NCBI GenBank assembly: GCA_023434855.1
Contig: JAEYSJ010000400.1
Location: 1-18,136, forward strand
DNA: 18,136 nucleotides
Source of the DNA: Bacillota bacterium
GTDB lineage: Bacteria > Bacillota_C > Negativicutes > JAEYSJ01
Direction: 5' to 3'
The position numbers were made by a program, and so were the translations under genes. Each line of letters starts with the position of its first letter. Position 1 is the stretch's first letter. The notes under the pieces are model-generated. The model searched no databases and had not been told where the DNA came from. It saw only the letters and a list, made by a program, of their open reading frames with translations. Of this stretch, positions 6,711 to 13,718 are shown in pieces.

Positions 6711-6791
6711 ATGACGATTGCTAATATTATTGGGATTGTTATTGGTGTAATTATTGTTGGATACATTTCCAAAAGAATAAAGAACAAATGA
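6711..6791 (+). CDS. 26-residue single-pass membrane peptide
   Basis: A short frame with a good ribosome binding site (TAGGAGTG, about 8 nt before ATG) and an upstream promoter at 6619-6647. The peptide starts MTIANIIGIV, continues with an unbroken isoleucine/valine/glycine-rich segment, and ends with a basic tail (SKRIKNK), the layout of a small inner-membrane peptide with its C-terminus inside. It could be a small regulatory membrane protein or a type I toxin-like peptide. No antisense RNA is apparent. The match of promoter, ribosome binding site, hydrophobic segment and positive tail makes it more credible than a chance frame. Confidence 0.55.
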   Translation: MTIANIIGIVIGVIIVGYISKRIKNK

Positions 6792-7202
6792 AATAATTCA
6801 CCATTAGTTGACACTATCCTGGTATGACAAAAAATCAGGCGCGAAAAGGTTTCAAACCCTAAAACATACGAAAAAAACCTAATCGACCATTAATACCAGG
6901 CTTGAAAGCGTATCACAAAAATATATAACTACTAAGTTAGCTGTTTTAGCGACAGAAAACTGTCCCATCCTTCAGGAATTGGTGGCGACTAATCTGTGGA
7001 GAAAACGCACCGGACGCGAAAAGGACTACGCTGCAGTGTAGTTCCTTTTCGCGTCCTCATCTTCCTGCTTCGTACCCTAAAACACCTCAACCGCACAAGT
7101 ATGACGAGTGTTTTCATCCATCTGCGTCAGTTCAAAAAGAATTGAGCGGTCTAATAAGTCAGAAAATATTCCCCTTCGCATTTTTCTTGATTATCCTGTT
7201 TC
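6792..7202. other. Non-coding stretch with one large palindrome
   Basis: About 410 bp with no convincing gene. The plus strand has an open frame of some 50 codons (about 6890-7040) without a start codon or ribosome binding site. The main structure is the palindrome at 7012-7056. The motif ACCCTAAAACA occurs twice, near 6859 and 7074. It may be the scar of a lost gene or element. Confidence 0.4.
7012..7056. repeat. 45-nt near-perfect palindrome
   Basis: GGACGCGAAAAGGA and its exact complement TCCTTTTCGCGTCC form the outer arms, and CTAC/GTAG extends the stem around a short GCTGCA-centred loop, leaving one unpaired base. There is no T-run beyond either arm, so a classical terminator is unlikely. 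The same GCGCGAAAAGG-like word recurs near 6839. A REP-type element, a cruciform or a replication/partition site relic are options. Confidence 0.7.
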
Positions 7203-7949
7203 TTACAACGATTGACTTTTCGATTTAAAGAAATAATAAATTGCTACTGGTGGTAATATTGCCGTAAAAATAGAATACTTCCAGCCAAGTCCTATAACTC
7301 CAGGAATAATTCCTGCTAAAAGCCATAAGGCTATGGAAATCCATTGCAAAAACAATTTCTTTCTGACATTCTTTATTTCATTGTATACATAGTTTGTCCA
7401 AATAGAGAAACTCACCGCAATACATGTTAAAAGAAATATAGTATAACGTATAGTTTCCCGAGATGCTATACTGTTTTTATAGTAAGAATCTGTAAACATA
7501 CTACCTGCAAACAAACTCAATAACAACACTAATGAAACCAATATTCCATATAAACGCTTTTTCCTAGCTATGAATGCTATCAATATAAATGGAAAAGAGA
7601 ATATTAAATTTAAATATCCATCGCCTATTATATAATAAAAGCTGAAAATATCCTTGAAACCAATGCTAAAATTGCCGCTTGAATATGGCGAAAGTAAAAA
7701 TAATTCCTGTCCAATTGAGCAAGCTAAGTCTGCACCAAATATAGTAATAATTATCCATAACCAGAAAAACTTTTGATTAACAATTAGACTTTCTATGAAT
7801 GTTATTAATGCAACAAAAAGAATACGTAGCGGCCAAGCATCGACCCATCCTTTTAGAAGAAATGGCCAGCAAGTGAATGTAAATAGCATTAATAGTAGAG
7901 TAACTACAAAATCACGCAAGCAAGATTGTAAATCCACTTTATTAATCAT
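7203..7949 (-). CDS. Polytopic membrane protein, unknown
   Basis: 248 residues with about seven hydrophobic segments spread along the chain, separated by short loops with basic patches such as ARKKR and NVRKK that probably face the cytoplasm. No enzyme or transporter signature is recognisable. The start is the ATG at 7949, with GGAGGT 9 nt upstream; an in-frame ATG at 7979 has no ribosome binding site. Codon and base composition are AT-rich, like its neighbours in 6000-9000. The soluble gene at 8002-8457 lies about 50 bp upstream on the same strand, so the two may be co-transcribed. Confidence 0.7.
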   Translation of the reverse strand: MINKVDLQSCLRDFVVTLLLMLFTFTCWPFLLKGWVDAWPLRILFVALITFIESLIVNQKFFWLWIIITIFGADLACSIGQELFLLSPYSSGNFSIGFKDIFSFYYIIGDGYLNLIFSFPFILIAFIARKKRLYGILVSLVLLLSLFAGSMFTDSYYKNSIASRETIRYTIFLLTCIAVSFSIWTNYVYNEIKNVRKKLFLQWISIALWLLAGIIPGVIGLGWKYSIFTAILPPVAIYYFFKSKSQSL

Positions 7950-8001
7950 ATAGTAGTAACCTCCATACAAATTACCCATTAATATTGCTGATGGATGGTA
8001 A

Positions 8002-8457
8002 TTACAATCTATATCCAGTCACATAATTTCCCCATTCAGATAAATTTTTCTGCCAAGGGTCAAGCCCATCATACACCCCAACATAAACGACCTTATCATT
8101 ATTAATTAGAATTTGCATATCATTTTCAGTATCCCATGCACATTTGCAATATAAATTAATTGCAACAATTCCCACATCATCTGGTTCATCAACAATTAAA
8201 GTAATAGGCTGTGTGTATTTCAATATATCCATATCACAAGATAATTCACTAAGACCATTGGGATAATCAACTTCATCATAATTAATCATTACATCTTCAC
8301 AAAAATCTATAACATATTTGCATATTGTCAAAATAATATCTTGCGTTAATGAATTAAGCTTCTGAGCACACATATCAACATATTCCATCGGTATATCCTC
8401 AGAAAAAGATAAATCTATGTATCTATTAAATAAATTGAAATAAACTTTGCCTTCCAT
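8002..8457 (-). CDS. Uncharacterised soluble protein, possibly immunity-like
   Basis: 151 residues, acidic, with no signal peptide or membrane segment. The N-terminal third is beta/helical (KVYFNLFNRYIDLSFSEDIP), followed by a helical stretch with three cysteines. The C-terminal half has TLIVDEPDD, CKCAWDTENDMQI and VVYVGVYDGLDPW. This order (strand, W.xE motif, YVG.Y.G..PW end) recalls uncharacterised small proteins of the DUF6985/immunity-like kind; that link is from memory and weak. The ATG at 8457 has GGGGTGAG 6 nt upstream; a GTG/ATG 20 codons further up lacks one. It stands next to a membrane protein, and no toxin gene is visible in the window. Confidence 0.65.
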   Translation of the reverse strand: MEGKVYFNLFNRYIDLSFSEDIPMEYVDMCAQKLNSLTQDIILTICKYVIDFCEDVMINYDEVDYPNGLSELSCDMDILKYTQPITLIVDEPDDVGIVAINLYCKCAWDTENDMQILINNDKVVYVGVYDGLDPWQKNLSEWGNYVTGYRL

Positions 8458-8567
8458 ACCAAACTCACCCCTGCAAATATATCTAAGTAATATCACATTC
8501 CTGCATACTTTCACCATCCAAATATCTACTAATGACTATTCTCTTCAAAAATCGTAAGACAGCAGAA

Positions 8568-8756
8568 TTAATATTTTGACCGATTAGAATAGCCCGCTAC
8601 TACTAACCCCATTGTAACCGCTCCCCATCATGCTTCCAATCCACACATCAAATATAAAGTTGACGGTGTAATATCTCCATAACCTGCGGAGAACCGCCAT
8701 CGGCAATACAACATCGCCACATTGTTCTTTTTTGTAAGGACCTTAGCAGTTCCACA
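8568..8756 (-). pseudogene. Remnant of an ion-channel (K+ channel-like) gene
   Basis: One minus-strand frame reads TAKVLTKKNNVAMLY, then FSAGYGDITPST, LYLMCGLEA, a TGA stop, and WGAVTMGLVVAGYSNRSKY before TAA at 8568. GYGDITP is the potassium-channel selectivity-filter signature (PF07885-like), and the following helix with GLEA-W-GAVTMGLVVA suits the inner pore helix. The frame is broken by stop codons both inside and just upstream, and no start or N-terminal helix is present. I take it as the decayed 3' end of a channel gene. With only about 55 residues a chance match cannot be excluded. Confidence 0.4.
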
Positions 8757-9040
8757 CTATTCCATATCGGACCGATTTTTTCTTGAAAAATTTATTTGCT
8801 CCATTTAGGCGATTTAAGGAGTTTTAATCAACAGGTAATAAAGAAACCTTATTACAATAAGAAAAGCTTACTGTGGAGCTTGCCGGTCAATTTTAATGCG
8901 ATTTTGGAATGTCACTACCACGGATAATAGAGAACCCCAAAAATTCCTGTACTGTAAACATTCTCATCTCCTTGTGCTCAATTTTGGGCGGTTTTACCGC
9001 TATTGTCTGCGTAGAAAGAAGTAGTGTATACATACAAAGC
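8757..9040. other. Intergenic DNA without a recognisable gene
   Basis: About 280 bp between the channel remnant and the tRNA-Ser terminator. A ribosome-binding-site-like AAGGAG at 8816-8821 leads to no sizeable frame. I see no repeat, promoter or RNA gene that I can support. Confidence 0.4.
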
Positions 9041-9084
9041 AAAAAGCACCCACAATACTATGTTGCCATAGTTTATAAGTGCTT
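9039..9084 (-). terminator. tRNA-Ser terminator
   Basis: On the minus strand, AAGCAC...ACTATG/CATAGT...GTGCTT form a two-part stem followed by TTTTTGC. It starts about 14 nt after the tRNA CCA end. Confidence 0.8.
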
Positions 9085-9097
9085 GTTTTTCTTGATA

Positions 9098-9187
9098 TGG
9101 CGGAGAGAGAGGGATTCGAACCCTCGGTACCCTTTCGAATACACACGCTTTCCAGGCGTGCTCCTTCAACCACTCGGACATCTCTCC
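9098..9187 (-). tRNA. tRNA-Ser (anticodon GGA), CCA encoded
   Basis: A 90-nt class II tRNA: acceptor arms GGAGAGA and TCTCTCC close the molecule, the anticodon loop is CTGGAAA (anticodon GGA, reading UCC/UCU), a long variable arm (TATTCGAAAGGGTACC) precedes the T arm with GGTTCGAATCC, and discriminator G plus CCA are encoded. A strong promoter lies 48 nt upstream. In Bacillus, a serine tRNA also sits near the scr-dnaX cluster (from memory), suggesting an old neighbourhood into which region 5909-9040 was inserted. Confidence 0.97.
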
Positions 9188-9241
9188 AGGTCTACATTAA
9201 TTAAACATATTAAGGTTTACGTAATCGCAGCTACGAATGAT

Positions 9242-9270
9242 ATTGTACCTTTTCTTAAGCCAAATGTCAA
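9242..9270 (-). promoter_or_regulatory. tRNA-Ser promoter
   Basis: On the minus strand, TTGACA (9265-9270), 17 bp, TACAAT (9242-9247). The predicted start near 9235 gives a leader of about 48 nt that RNase P would remove. Confidence 0.83.
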
Positions 9271-9312
9271 CAATAGTTTGTTATGTATTTATTCCCATTA
9301 TCGATTTTTATA

Positions 9313-9870
9313 TTAAATATTTTTATGGCTTCCCATCATCGCTTTCTCCTGATCTAAAAATATCTCGAAAGTTTCATCATCATAATTACACATTACCACT
9401 TTTTCAAGACTAATAGCAGGCTGTTTTAAAAACTCAACTGTAGTTTCCAGCAAAATCTTAGCGCATTCCCGTTTGGGAAATCCAAAAATACCAGAACTTA
9501 TCGCAGGCATCGAGACAGATTTTAAGTTATATAATTCAGCCAATGTGAGTACACTTATTACAGCCTTTGCCAGTTTTGCCGGCTCGTTCCCTTCCCCCCA
9601 CCTAGGTCCAACACAATGAATAACGAAGCTGCACGGCAGCTTGCCCGCGTCGGTAACGACTGCTTTACCAACAGGCAAATGATCAATCTTCCTAATTATA
9701 TCATTACTCTGTTTTTGAATTTCCTCTCCGCCTTTAATGACAATAGCTCTTGCCGCCCCACCGCCGTGCTGCAGGTATGAATTTGCGGGATTTGCAATTG
9801 CATCAGACTTTTCCGCAGTAATATCGCCTTTTTTTACAATAATGCTTTTGTTCCCGATTGGAATCATCAT
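9313..9870 (-). CDS. Macro domain (ADP-ribose-binding) protein
   Basis: About 185 residues forming one macro domain: GDIT (15-18), NPAN (27-30), the ligand-binding loop HGGGAARAI (35-43), VIHCVGPRW (84-91) and the second phosphate loop SSGIFGFPK (125-133). This matches the YmdB/MacroD-like group, which hydrolyses O-acetyl-ADP-ribose or removes ADP-ribose from proteins; which substrate applies here is unknown. A GTG at 9876 touches the AAGGGG ribosome binding site and is too close. The ATG at 9870 or the one at 9867 fits. It is transcribed divergently from the gene at 10029 and convergently to nothing nearby, so it is probably monocistronic. Confidence 0.92.
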   Translation of the reverse strand: MMIPIGNKSIIVKKGDITAEKSDAIANPANSYLQHGGGAARAIVIKGGEEIQKQSNDIIRKIDHLPVGKAVVTDAGKLPCSFVIHCVGPRWGEGNEPAKLAKAVISVLTLAELYNLKSVSMPAISSGIFGFPKRECAKILLETTVEFLKQPAISLEKVVMCNYDDETFEIFLDQEKAMMGSHKNI

Positions 9871-10028
9871 CTTCACCCCTTAGATTTTAATTCATTTATC
9901 CTCACGCAATACTTATAAAAAAGAATCATTTTGGAATTATAATATAAAAATTTTTCATACTAATATTCTCAAATTTTGTATAAATGTAGTAATATTACAA
10001 AGTGATAAATATATAATGAGGTGGTTTT

Positions 10029-10625
10029 ATGGAAATAAAATTCATTGGTGAGTTTGAAGTTAAATCCGGTAAAATGCTTGTTGCAGACCCGGGCAGCAAT
10101 ATCGGTACCAGTTGCGCGGGAACATTAGAAAATGTCCGTAATGGAATTTATTATGCCGCTGTTCTTCACAATGATTTTTCAGATTGTAATATGCGTAATT
10201 ATTCTTTAATTATTATTCATTCCAGCCTTGTGCAAACACCCGACAATTTCGATTATGTCTATGCAGTATTAGATAAACATTCATTTAAAGCAACCGATTT
10301 TGATATTATCGTAGATTCCGGTCAAGCGGGTTTCTTCGATCTTGCCGCATTTAGACAAGACAGTATTATTACAGAAGATACTCCAATCTGCAATGAAATT
10401 CCTGTTTCCGGTGAAGCAGGCGAACGCTTCTACTCAGCTTGTTGTTATCAAACACAAAAAACAGAAATCAATGCCGGAGTAATACCATGTGGTGCAGTGT
10501 CGACCTCGGGTTCCGGCAATGGAGTTTACGCTTGCTTTGTTGCCGGAAATGATGAAAACGAATTATTTGCCGCCGCACTTAAATTTATCAGCAAGGCTGA
10601 TGACAGCGAACAATATTCAAATTAA
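10029..10625 (+). CDS. DUF4241-like protein
   Basis: 198 residues, soluble. Features: GKMLVADPGSNIG (15-27), a typical opening of DUF4241 proteins; IIVDSGQAGFFDLAAFR in the middle; FYSACC; then GVIPCGAVSTSGSGNGVYACFVAGNDENE. DUF4241 proteins share this DP...DSG.AG..D...G.VS.SG.G.G.Y pattern and have no known function that I can state. The ATG at 10029 has GAGGTGG about 5 nt upstream. A strong terminator follows 20 bp after the stop codon, so it is probably a single-gene unit, although the radical SAM gene follows on the same strand. Identification is from memory of the family pattern. Confidence 0.7.
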   Translation: MEIKFIGEFEVKSGKMLVADPGSNIGTSCAGTLENVRNGIYYAAVLHNDFSDCNMRNYSLIIIHSSLVQTPDNFDYVYAVLDKHSFKATDFDIIVDSGQAGFFDLAAFRQDSIITEDTPICNEIPVSGEAGERFYSACCYQTQKTEINAGVIPCGAVSTSGSGNGVYACFVAGNDENELFAAALKFISKADDSEQYSN

Positions 10626-10644
10626 GCGCTGCCATTATTATAAG

Positions 10645-10679
10645 AGAAGCACCTGTTTTTTGAACAGAGTGCTTCTTTT
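10645..10679 (+). terminator. Terminator after the DUF4241-like gene
   Basis: AGAAGCAC-CTGTT / AACAG-A-GTGCTTCT with a TTTTG loop and a TTTTAATT tail. It separates the DUF4241-like gene from the radical SAM gene, which must use read-through or a weak promoter between 10680 and 10740 that I could not identify. Confidence 0.85.
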
Positions 10680-10749
10680 AATTCCAGGCTCACCACCTAA
10701 CCCCCTCCTGCATAGTATGGAGCAAATGCGACAGAGGGGGGCACAAAAC

Positions 10750-12012
10750 GTGTATTACCATCTCCAAAAAAACTGTAAATTGGTTAAAGGTGCTAAGCGT
10801 GGCGCGATATATAATCTGGAAACAGGCAAGGTATACTCTATTAACCAGAGCGCAGTTAACTTGTTAGAATCATGCCGGAACAAACCTGTGGAAAAGCTGC
10901 TTGACACCCGGTCTAAAACAAATAAAACCCAAGTTGATTTTCTTGATAACCTAACCGCCATGAACCTAGGTTCGTTTTACATAAGGAACATTACCGACAC
11001 CGAAGAAGCGGTTTTACCTGATAACGAACCGCGCAAATTGGAGTTTCTTTGGCTGGAATTAACATCAGGCTGCAATAATAGATGTTTGCACTGCTATGCA
11101 ACCAGCAGTCCGACGGAAATACATAAAGATTTAGTCCCGCACGAGAGATGGATGGCATTAATCAGCGAGGCCCGCCAATTAGGAGCAAGCGCCATTCAAC
11201 TTATTGGAGGTGAACCGCTGTTATACCCAAAATGGCGGGAGTTAGTGATTAAAGCCCGCGAGGAAGGCTACGACTTTATCGAAATTTTTACTAACGCTAC
11301 CTTAGTTGACGACGATTGCATAAATTTTTTCAAAGAAAATAACGTCAATGTGGCAACTACCATCTATTCGGACTGCGCAGAAATTCATGATAAAGTGACA
11401 CTGCATAAAGGCAGCTTTGAAAAGACCTTTACCGCAATTAAAAAAATATTGGAAGCTGAGGTTCCACTCCGTATTGCGTCTATTATTATGAAAGCAAATG
11501 AAAACGAGGCCGAAAAAATCGTCAAATTATGCACCGATCTGGGTGTAGAGGCTAATCCGCCTGACGTTGTTCGTCCTACAGGCCGCGGTGATGATAAAGA
11601 TTTACTCCCCACAGCTTATACCAAACCGCCAATCAAACCTCCTTTCTACTGTGACGAAAATTCTTTTTATAATGCTCAGCAATGCCACAGCTGCCTCGTC
11701 GGTAAAATTGCCATAACATCTGAGGGTGAAGTCATCCCTTGCATCTTTGCCCGCAATCAAATATGCGGCAACGTACTGACGAACTCCTTAGAGGAGATAA
11801 TTAACGGACACCAGCTGCAAACATGCTGGCACACTACCAAAGATGAGATAGAAAAGTGTAAAGACTGTGAATATCGCTACGCATGTAATGATTGCCGCCC
11901 CTTAGCGCAAGGCTCGGACCCGGAAAAACGCTGGTTGGCCTGCTCTGCAGGCTGCGCTTACGACCCCTATACCGGCATATGGGAGGAAGAAAAGGAATCT
12001 AAGAACGAATAG
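10750..12012 (+). CDS. Radical SAM/SPASM enzyme with PqqD-like N-terminus
   Basis: 420 residues. Residues about 1-80 (AKRGAIYNLETGKVYSINQS, then AVNLLESC) resemble a PqqD/RiPP-recognition fold. The radical SAM core has CNNRCLHC (C108, C112, C115), which binds the SAM-cleaving 4Fe-4S cluster, and GGEP (153-156). The C-terminal SPASM region has C312, C315, C331, C339, then CKDCEYRYACNDC (C370, C373, C379, C382), C398 and C402, enough for two auxiliary clusters. Such enzymes modify ribosomal peptides or act as protein maturases. The GTG at 10750 is chosen because GAGGGGGG lies 8 nt upstream; the longer frame from 10489 overlaps the previous gene and its terminator. No Cys-rich or leader-like precursor gene is visible within 1 kb on either side. 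Confidence 0.85.
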   Translation: MYYHLQKNCKLVKGAKRGAIYNLETGKVYSINQSAVNLLESCRNKPVEKLLDTRSKTNKTQVDFLDNLTAMNLGSFYIRNITDTEEAVLPDNEPRKLEFLWLELTSGCNNRCLHCYATSSPTEIHKDLVPHERWMALISEARQLGASAIQLIGGEPLLYPKWRELVIKAREEGYDFIEIFTNATLVDDDCINFFKENNVNVATTIYSDCAEIHDKVTLHKGSFEKTFTAIKKILEAEVPLRIASIIMKANENEAEKIVKLCTDLGVEANPPDVVRPTGRGDDKDLLPTAYTKPPIKPPFYCDENSFYNAQQCHSCLVGKIAITSEGEVIPCIFARNQICGNVLTNSLEEIINGHQLQTCWHTTKDEIEKCKDCEYRYACNDCRPLAQGSDPEKRWLACSAGCAYDPYTGIWEEEKESKNE

Positions 12013-12027
12013 CATTATTGTTTCATT

Positions 12028-12063
12028 TGCTCTGCCAGTCTGGTTACTGGCAGAGCATTTTTT
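12028..12063 (+). terminator. Terminator after the radical SAM gene
   Basis: Perfect 12-bp stem TGCTCTGCCAGT / ACTGGCAGAGCA, loop CTGGTT, then TTTTTT. It begins 15 bp past the stop codon. Confidence 0.93.
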
Positions 12064-12187
12064 CGGTAATCGAATAAATTCGCTATGTTTCTTTAGGATT
12101 TAATTCCAAAAATGTAATAATTATTTAATAAAATATTTATTAATTTGTAAAAAAGTGGTAAAATAAAAAGGGAAAGGAGGTGATATT

Positions 12188-13447
12188 TTGAAGCTAGTGC
12201 TAAAAAATCAACTCAGGGGGCTGTCCAAAACGGAATATAATACATTACGGCAGCTTTGCCAATACTCAAAGAATCTTTATAATATTACTCTGTACAAAGT
12301 ACGCCAGCATTTTTTTGCCAATGGCAATTATCTTAGCAAATATTCTAACTATCATCTTGTTAAAACAAATGAAAATTACAAACTGCTTGACATAAATATC
12401 GCTAACCGAATCATTGATGAAGTAGACCATTCTTTTAAAGCCTTCTTTAGTTTATCGCAAAAGGCAAGAACAGGACATTTTGCCAGTGAAATTAATATAC
12501 CAAGATATAGAAAAAAAGATGATTATTTCCCACTTCATATTGGAGTTAAATCATTCAGCAAATTTCAAAAATATGGATGTTTAATTGTTCCATTTTCTAA
12601 AGAGTTTAAAAAATTGTATCCGAACACAAGCCAAATTCAAATTCCCTTCCCCAAGATACTTTCAGAAAAAATAATTACTTCAATACGGATTATCCCCAAA
12701 CAGAGTGCACATTTTTTTAATGTTGAATATATTTATGAGCAACCGGCAGAAAAACTGACAATACCCAAAAGCCATGCGCTGGCAATAGATTTAAATGTTG
12801 ATAATCTGGCAGCCTGTATCAATTCTAAAAACGGGGCATCCTTTATCCTGGATGGGCGAAAAATTAAATCGATTAACCGTTTCTGGAATAAAGAGGCAGC
12901 TCGCCTGAAAAACATAGCCGTCAAACAAAATTTGAAAGGCATAACAAAGCAAATAGCTTCAATAACTTGCAAGCGTGATAATCAAATAAGTGATACCATC
13001 TGCAAATCGGCACGATATATCATAAACTATTGCATTGATAACGAAATTGGCAAAATTATCGTTGGCTATAATCATGATTTTAAGCAGAATGCCGGGTTTA
13101 AGCAAAACTTTACCCAAATACCCTTTGGCGCCCTGCGAAATCGTCTTCTTTACTTATGTCAGAGATATGGATTAGAATACATTGCGCAGGAGGAAGCTTT
13201 TACATCTAAAGCCAGCTTTTTAGATGGCGACAGGATTCCGTATGATGCTGATAACAAGAAAAACTTCAGCTTCAGCGGAAAGCGCAGCCCTTGGGGACTA
13301 TACAAAACGAAAACCGGCAAGACAATTAATGCTGATGTTAATGCGGCGGCAAACATTCTAAAAAAGAGTAAATGTATACACGGTTGCTATCTAAGCGAAG
13401 TGGGTAGAGGACTTATTGCAAGTCCAAAAAGAATAAGGCTTATGTAG
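12188..13447 (+). CDS. tnpB: TnpB-type RNA-guided nuclease (IS200/IS605 family), solitary
   Basis: 419 residues. The RuvC-like catalytic residues are D201 (AIDLNVDN), E335 (AQEEAFTSKAS) and D383 (NADVNAAANI). The central part is basic and helical, and the C-terminal tail is basic (GRGLIASPKRIRL). The usual CxxC...CxxC zinc finger between the E and D motifs is absent, replaced by SFLDGDRIPYD and FSGKRSPWGLYKTK, as in a known TnpB subgroup. It starts at TTG 12188 with an outstanding ribosome binding site AAAGGAGGTGAT 4 nt upstream. No TnpA (Y1 transposase) is present, so it is an IS1341-type element or a domesticated copy. TnpB proteins are RNA-guided DNA nucleases using an omega RNA from the element's right end. 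Confidence 0.9.
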   Translation: MKLVLKNQLRGLSKTEYNTLRQLCQYSKNLYNITLYKVRQHFFANGNYLSKYSNYHLVKTNENYKLLDINIANRIIDEVDHSFKAFFSLSQKARTGHFASEINIPRYRKKDDYFPLHIGVKSFSKFQKYGCLIVPFSKEFKKLYPNTSQIQIPFPKILSEKIITSIRIIPKQSAHFFNVEYIYEQPAEKLTIPKSHALAIDLNVDNLAACINSKNGASFILDGRKIKSINRFWNKEAARLKNIAVKQNLKGITKQIASITCKRDNQISDTICKSARYIINYCIDNEIGKIIVGYNHDFKQNAGFKQNFTQIPFGALRNRLLYLCQRYGLEYIAQEEAFTSKASFLDGDRIPYDADNKKNFSFSGKRSPWGLYKTKTGKTINADVNAAANILKKSKCIHGCYLSEVGRGLIASPKRIRLM

Positions 13448-13560
13448 ATAAGCAAACTTCTTTTAAACCTGTATGTGCATAAGATTGCGATATTTTAATG
13501 TATTTTTAAATTGCTTATTACTTTTTCTTGCTTTGGTTGCAGTTGATAAAATTGCGCTTG
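13380..13560 (+). ncRNA. Candidate omega RNA / right-end region of the TnpB element
   Basis: By analogy with ISDra2 and relatives, the guide RNA spans the 3' end of tnpB and the element's right end. Here the region has a hairpin GGACTT/AAGTCC (13409-13425) inside the last codons and AT-rich sequence after the stop. I cannot place the exact right end or guide because no empty site or second copy is available. The position is inferred. Confidence 0.3.
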
Positions 13561-13643
13561 CAGGATGTAATATTTCAATATCACTTAAATTTACGATTAC
13601 TCAATTGTTAGTTGTATTAGAAATATACAGCAAATCAAGTTAA

Positions 13644-13680
13644 AGGGACTGCCTCAAAAGAGTCAGTCCCTATCATTTTT
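13644..13680 (+). terminator. Bidirectional-looking terminator between tnpB and fhs
   Basis: AGGGACTG-C-CTC / GAG-T-CAGTCCCT with an AAAA loop. On the plus strand ATCATTTTTAAAT follows, on the minus strand only CCCTTTAAC, so the plus-strand use (end of tnpB) looks stronger, but it also lies 40 bp after the fhs stop codon. The word GGGACTGCCTCAAAAG also resembles ends of some insertion elements. Confidence 0.7.
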
Positions 13681-13718
13681 AAATAATTTTTACCCGATAT
13701 TCAACTTTTATCCTGAAT

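Noticed and set aside
6890..7043. Plus-strand open stretch of about 50 codons ending at a TAG inside the palindrome
   Set aside because: No start codon with a ribosome binding site and no recognisable protein; possibly a gene fragment but unsupported.
8909..9316. Plus-strand frame over tRNA-Ser and its antisense partner at 8978-9181
   Set aside because: It spans the tRNA, its terminator and its promoter; it is a shadow of RNA sequence.
10489..10749. Longer N-terminus for the radical SAM protein
   Set aside because: It would overlap the DUF4241-like gene and run through its terminator; the GTG at 10750 has a strong ribosome binding site.
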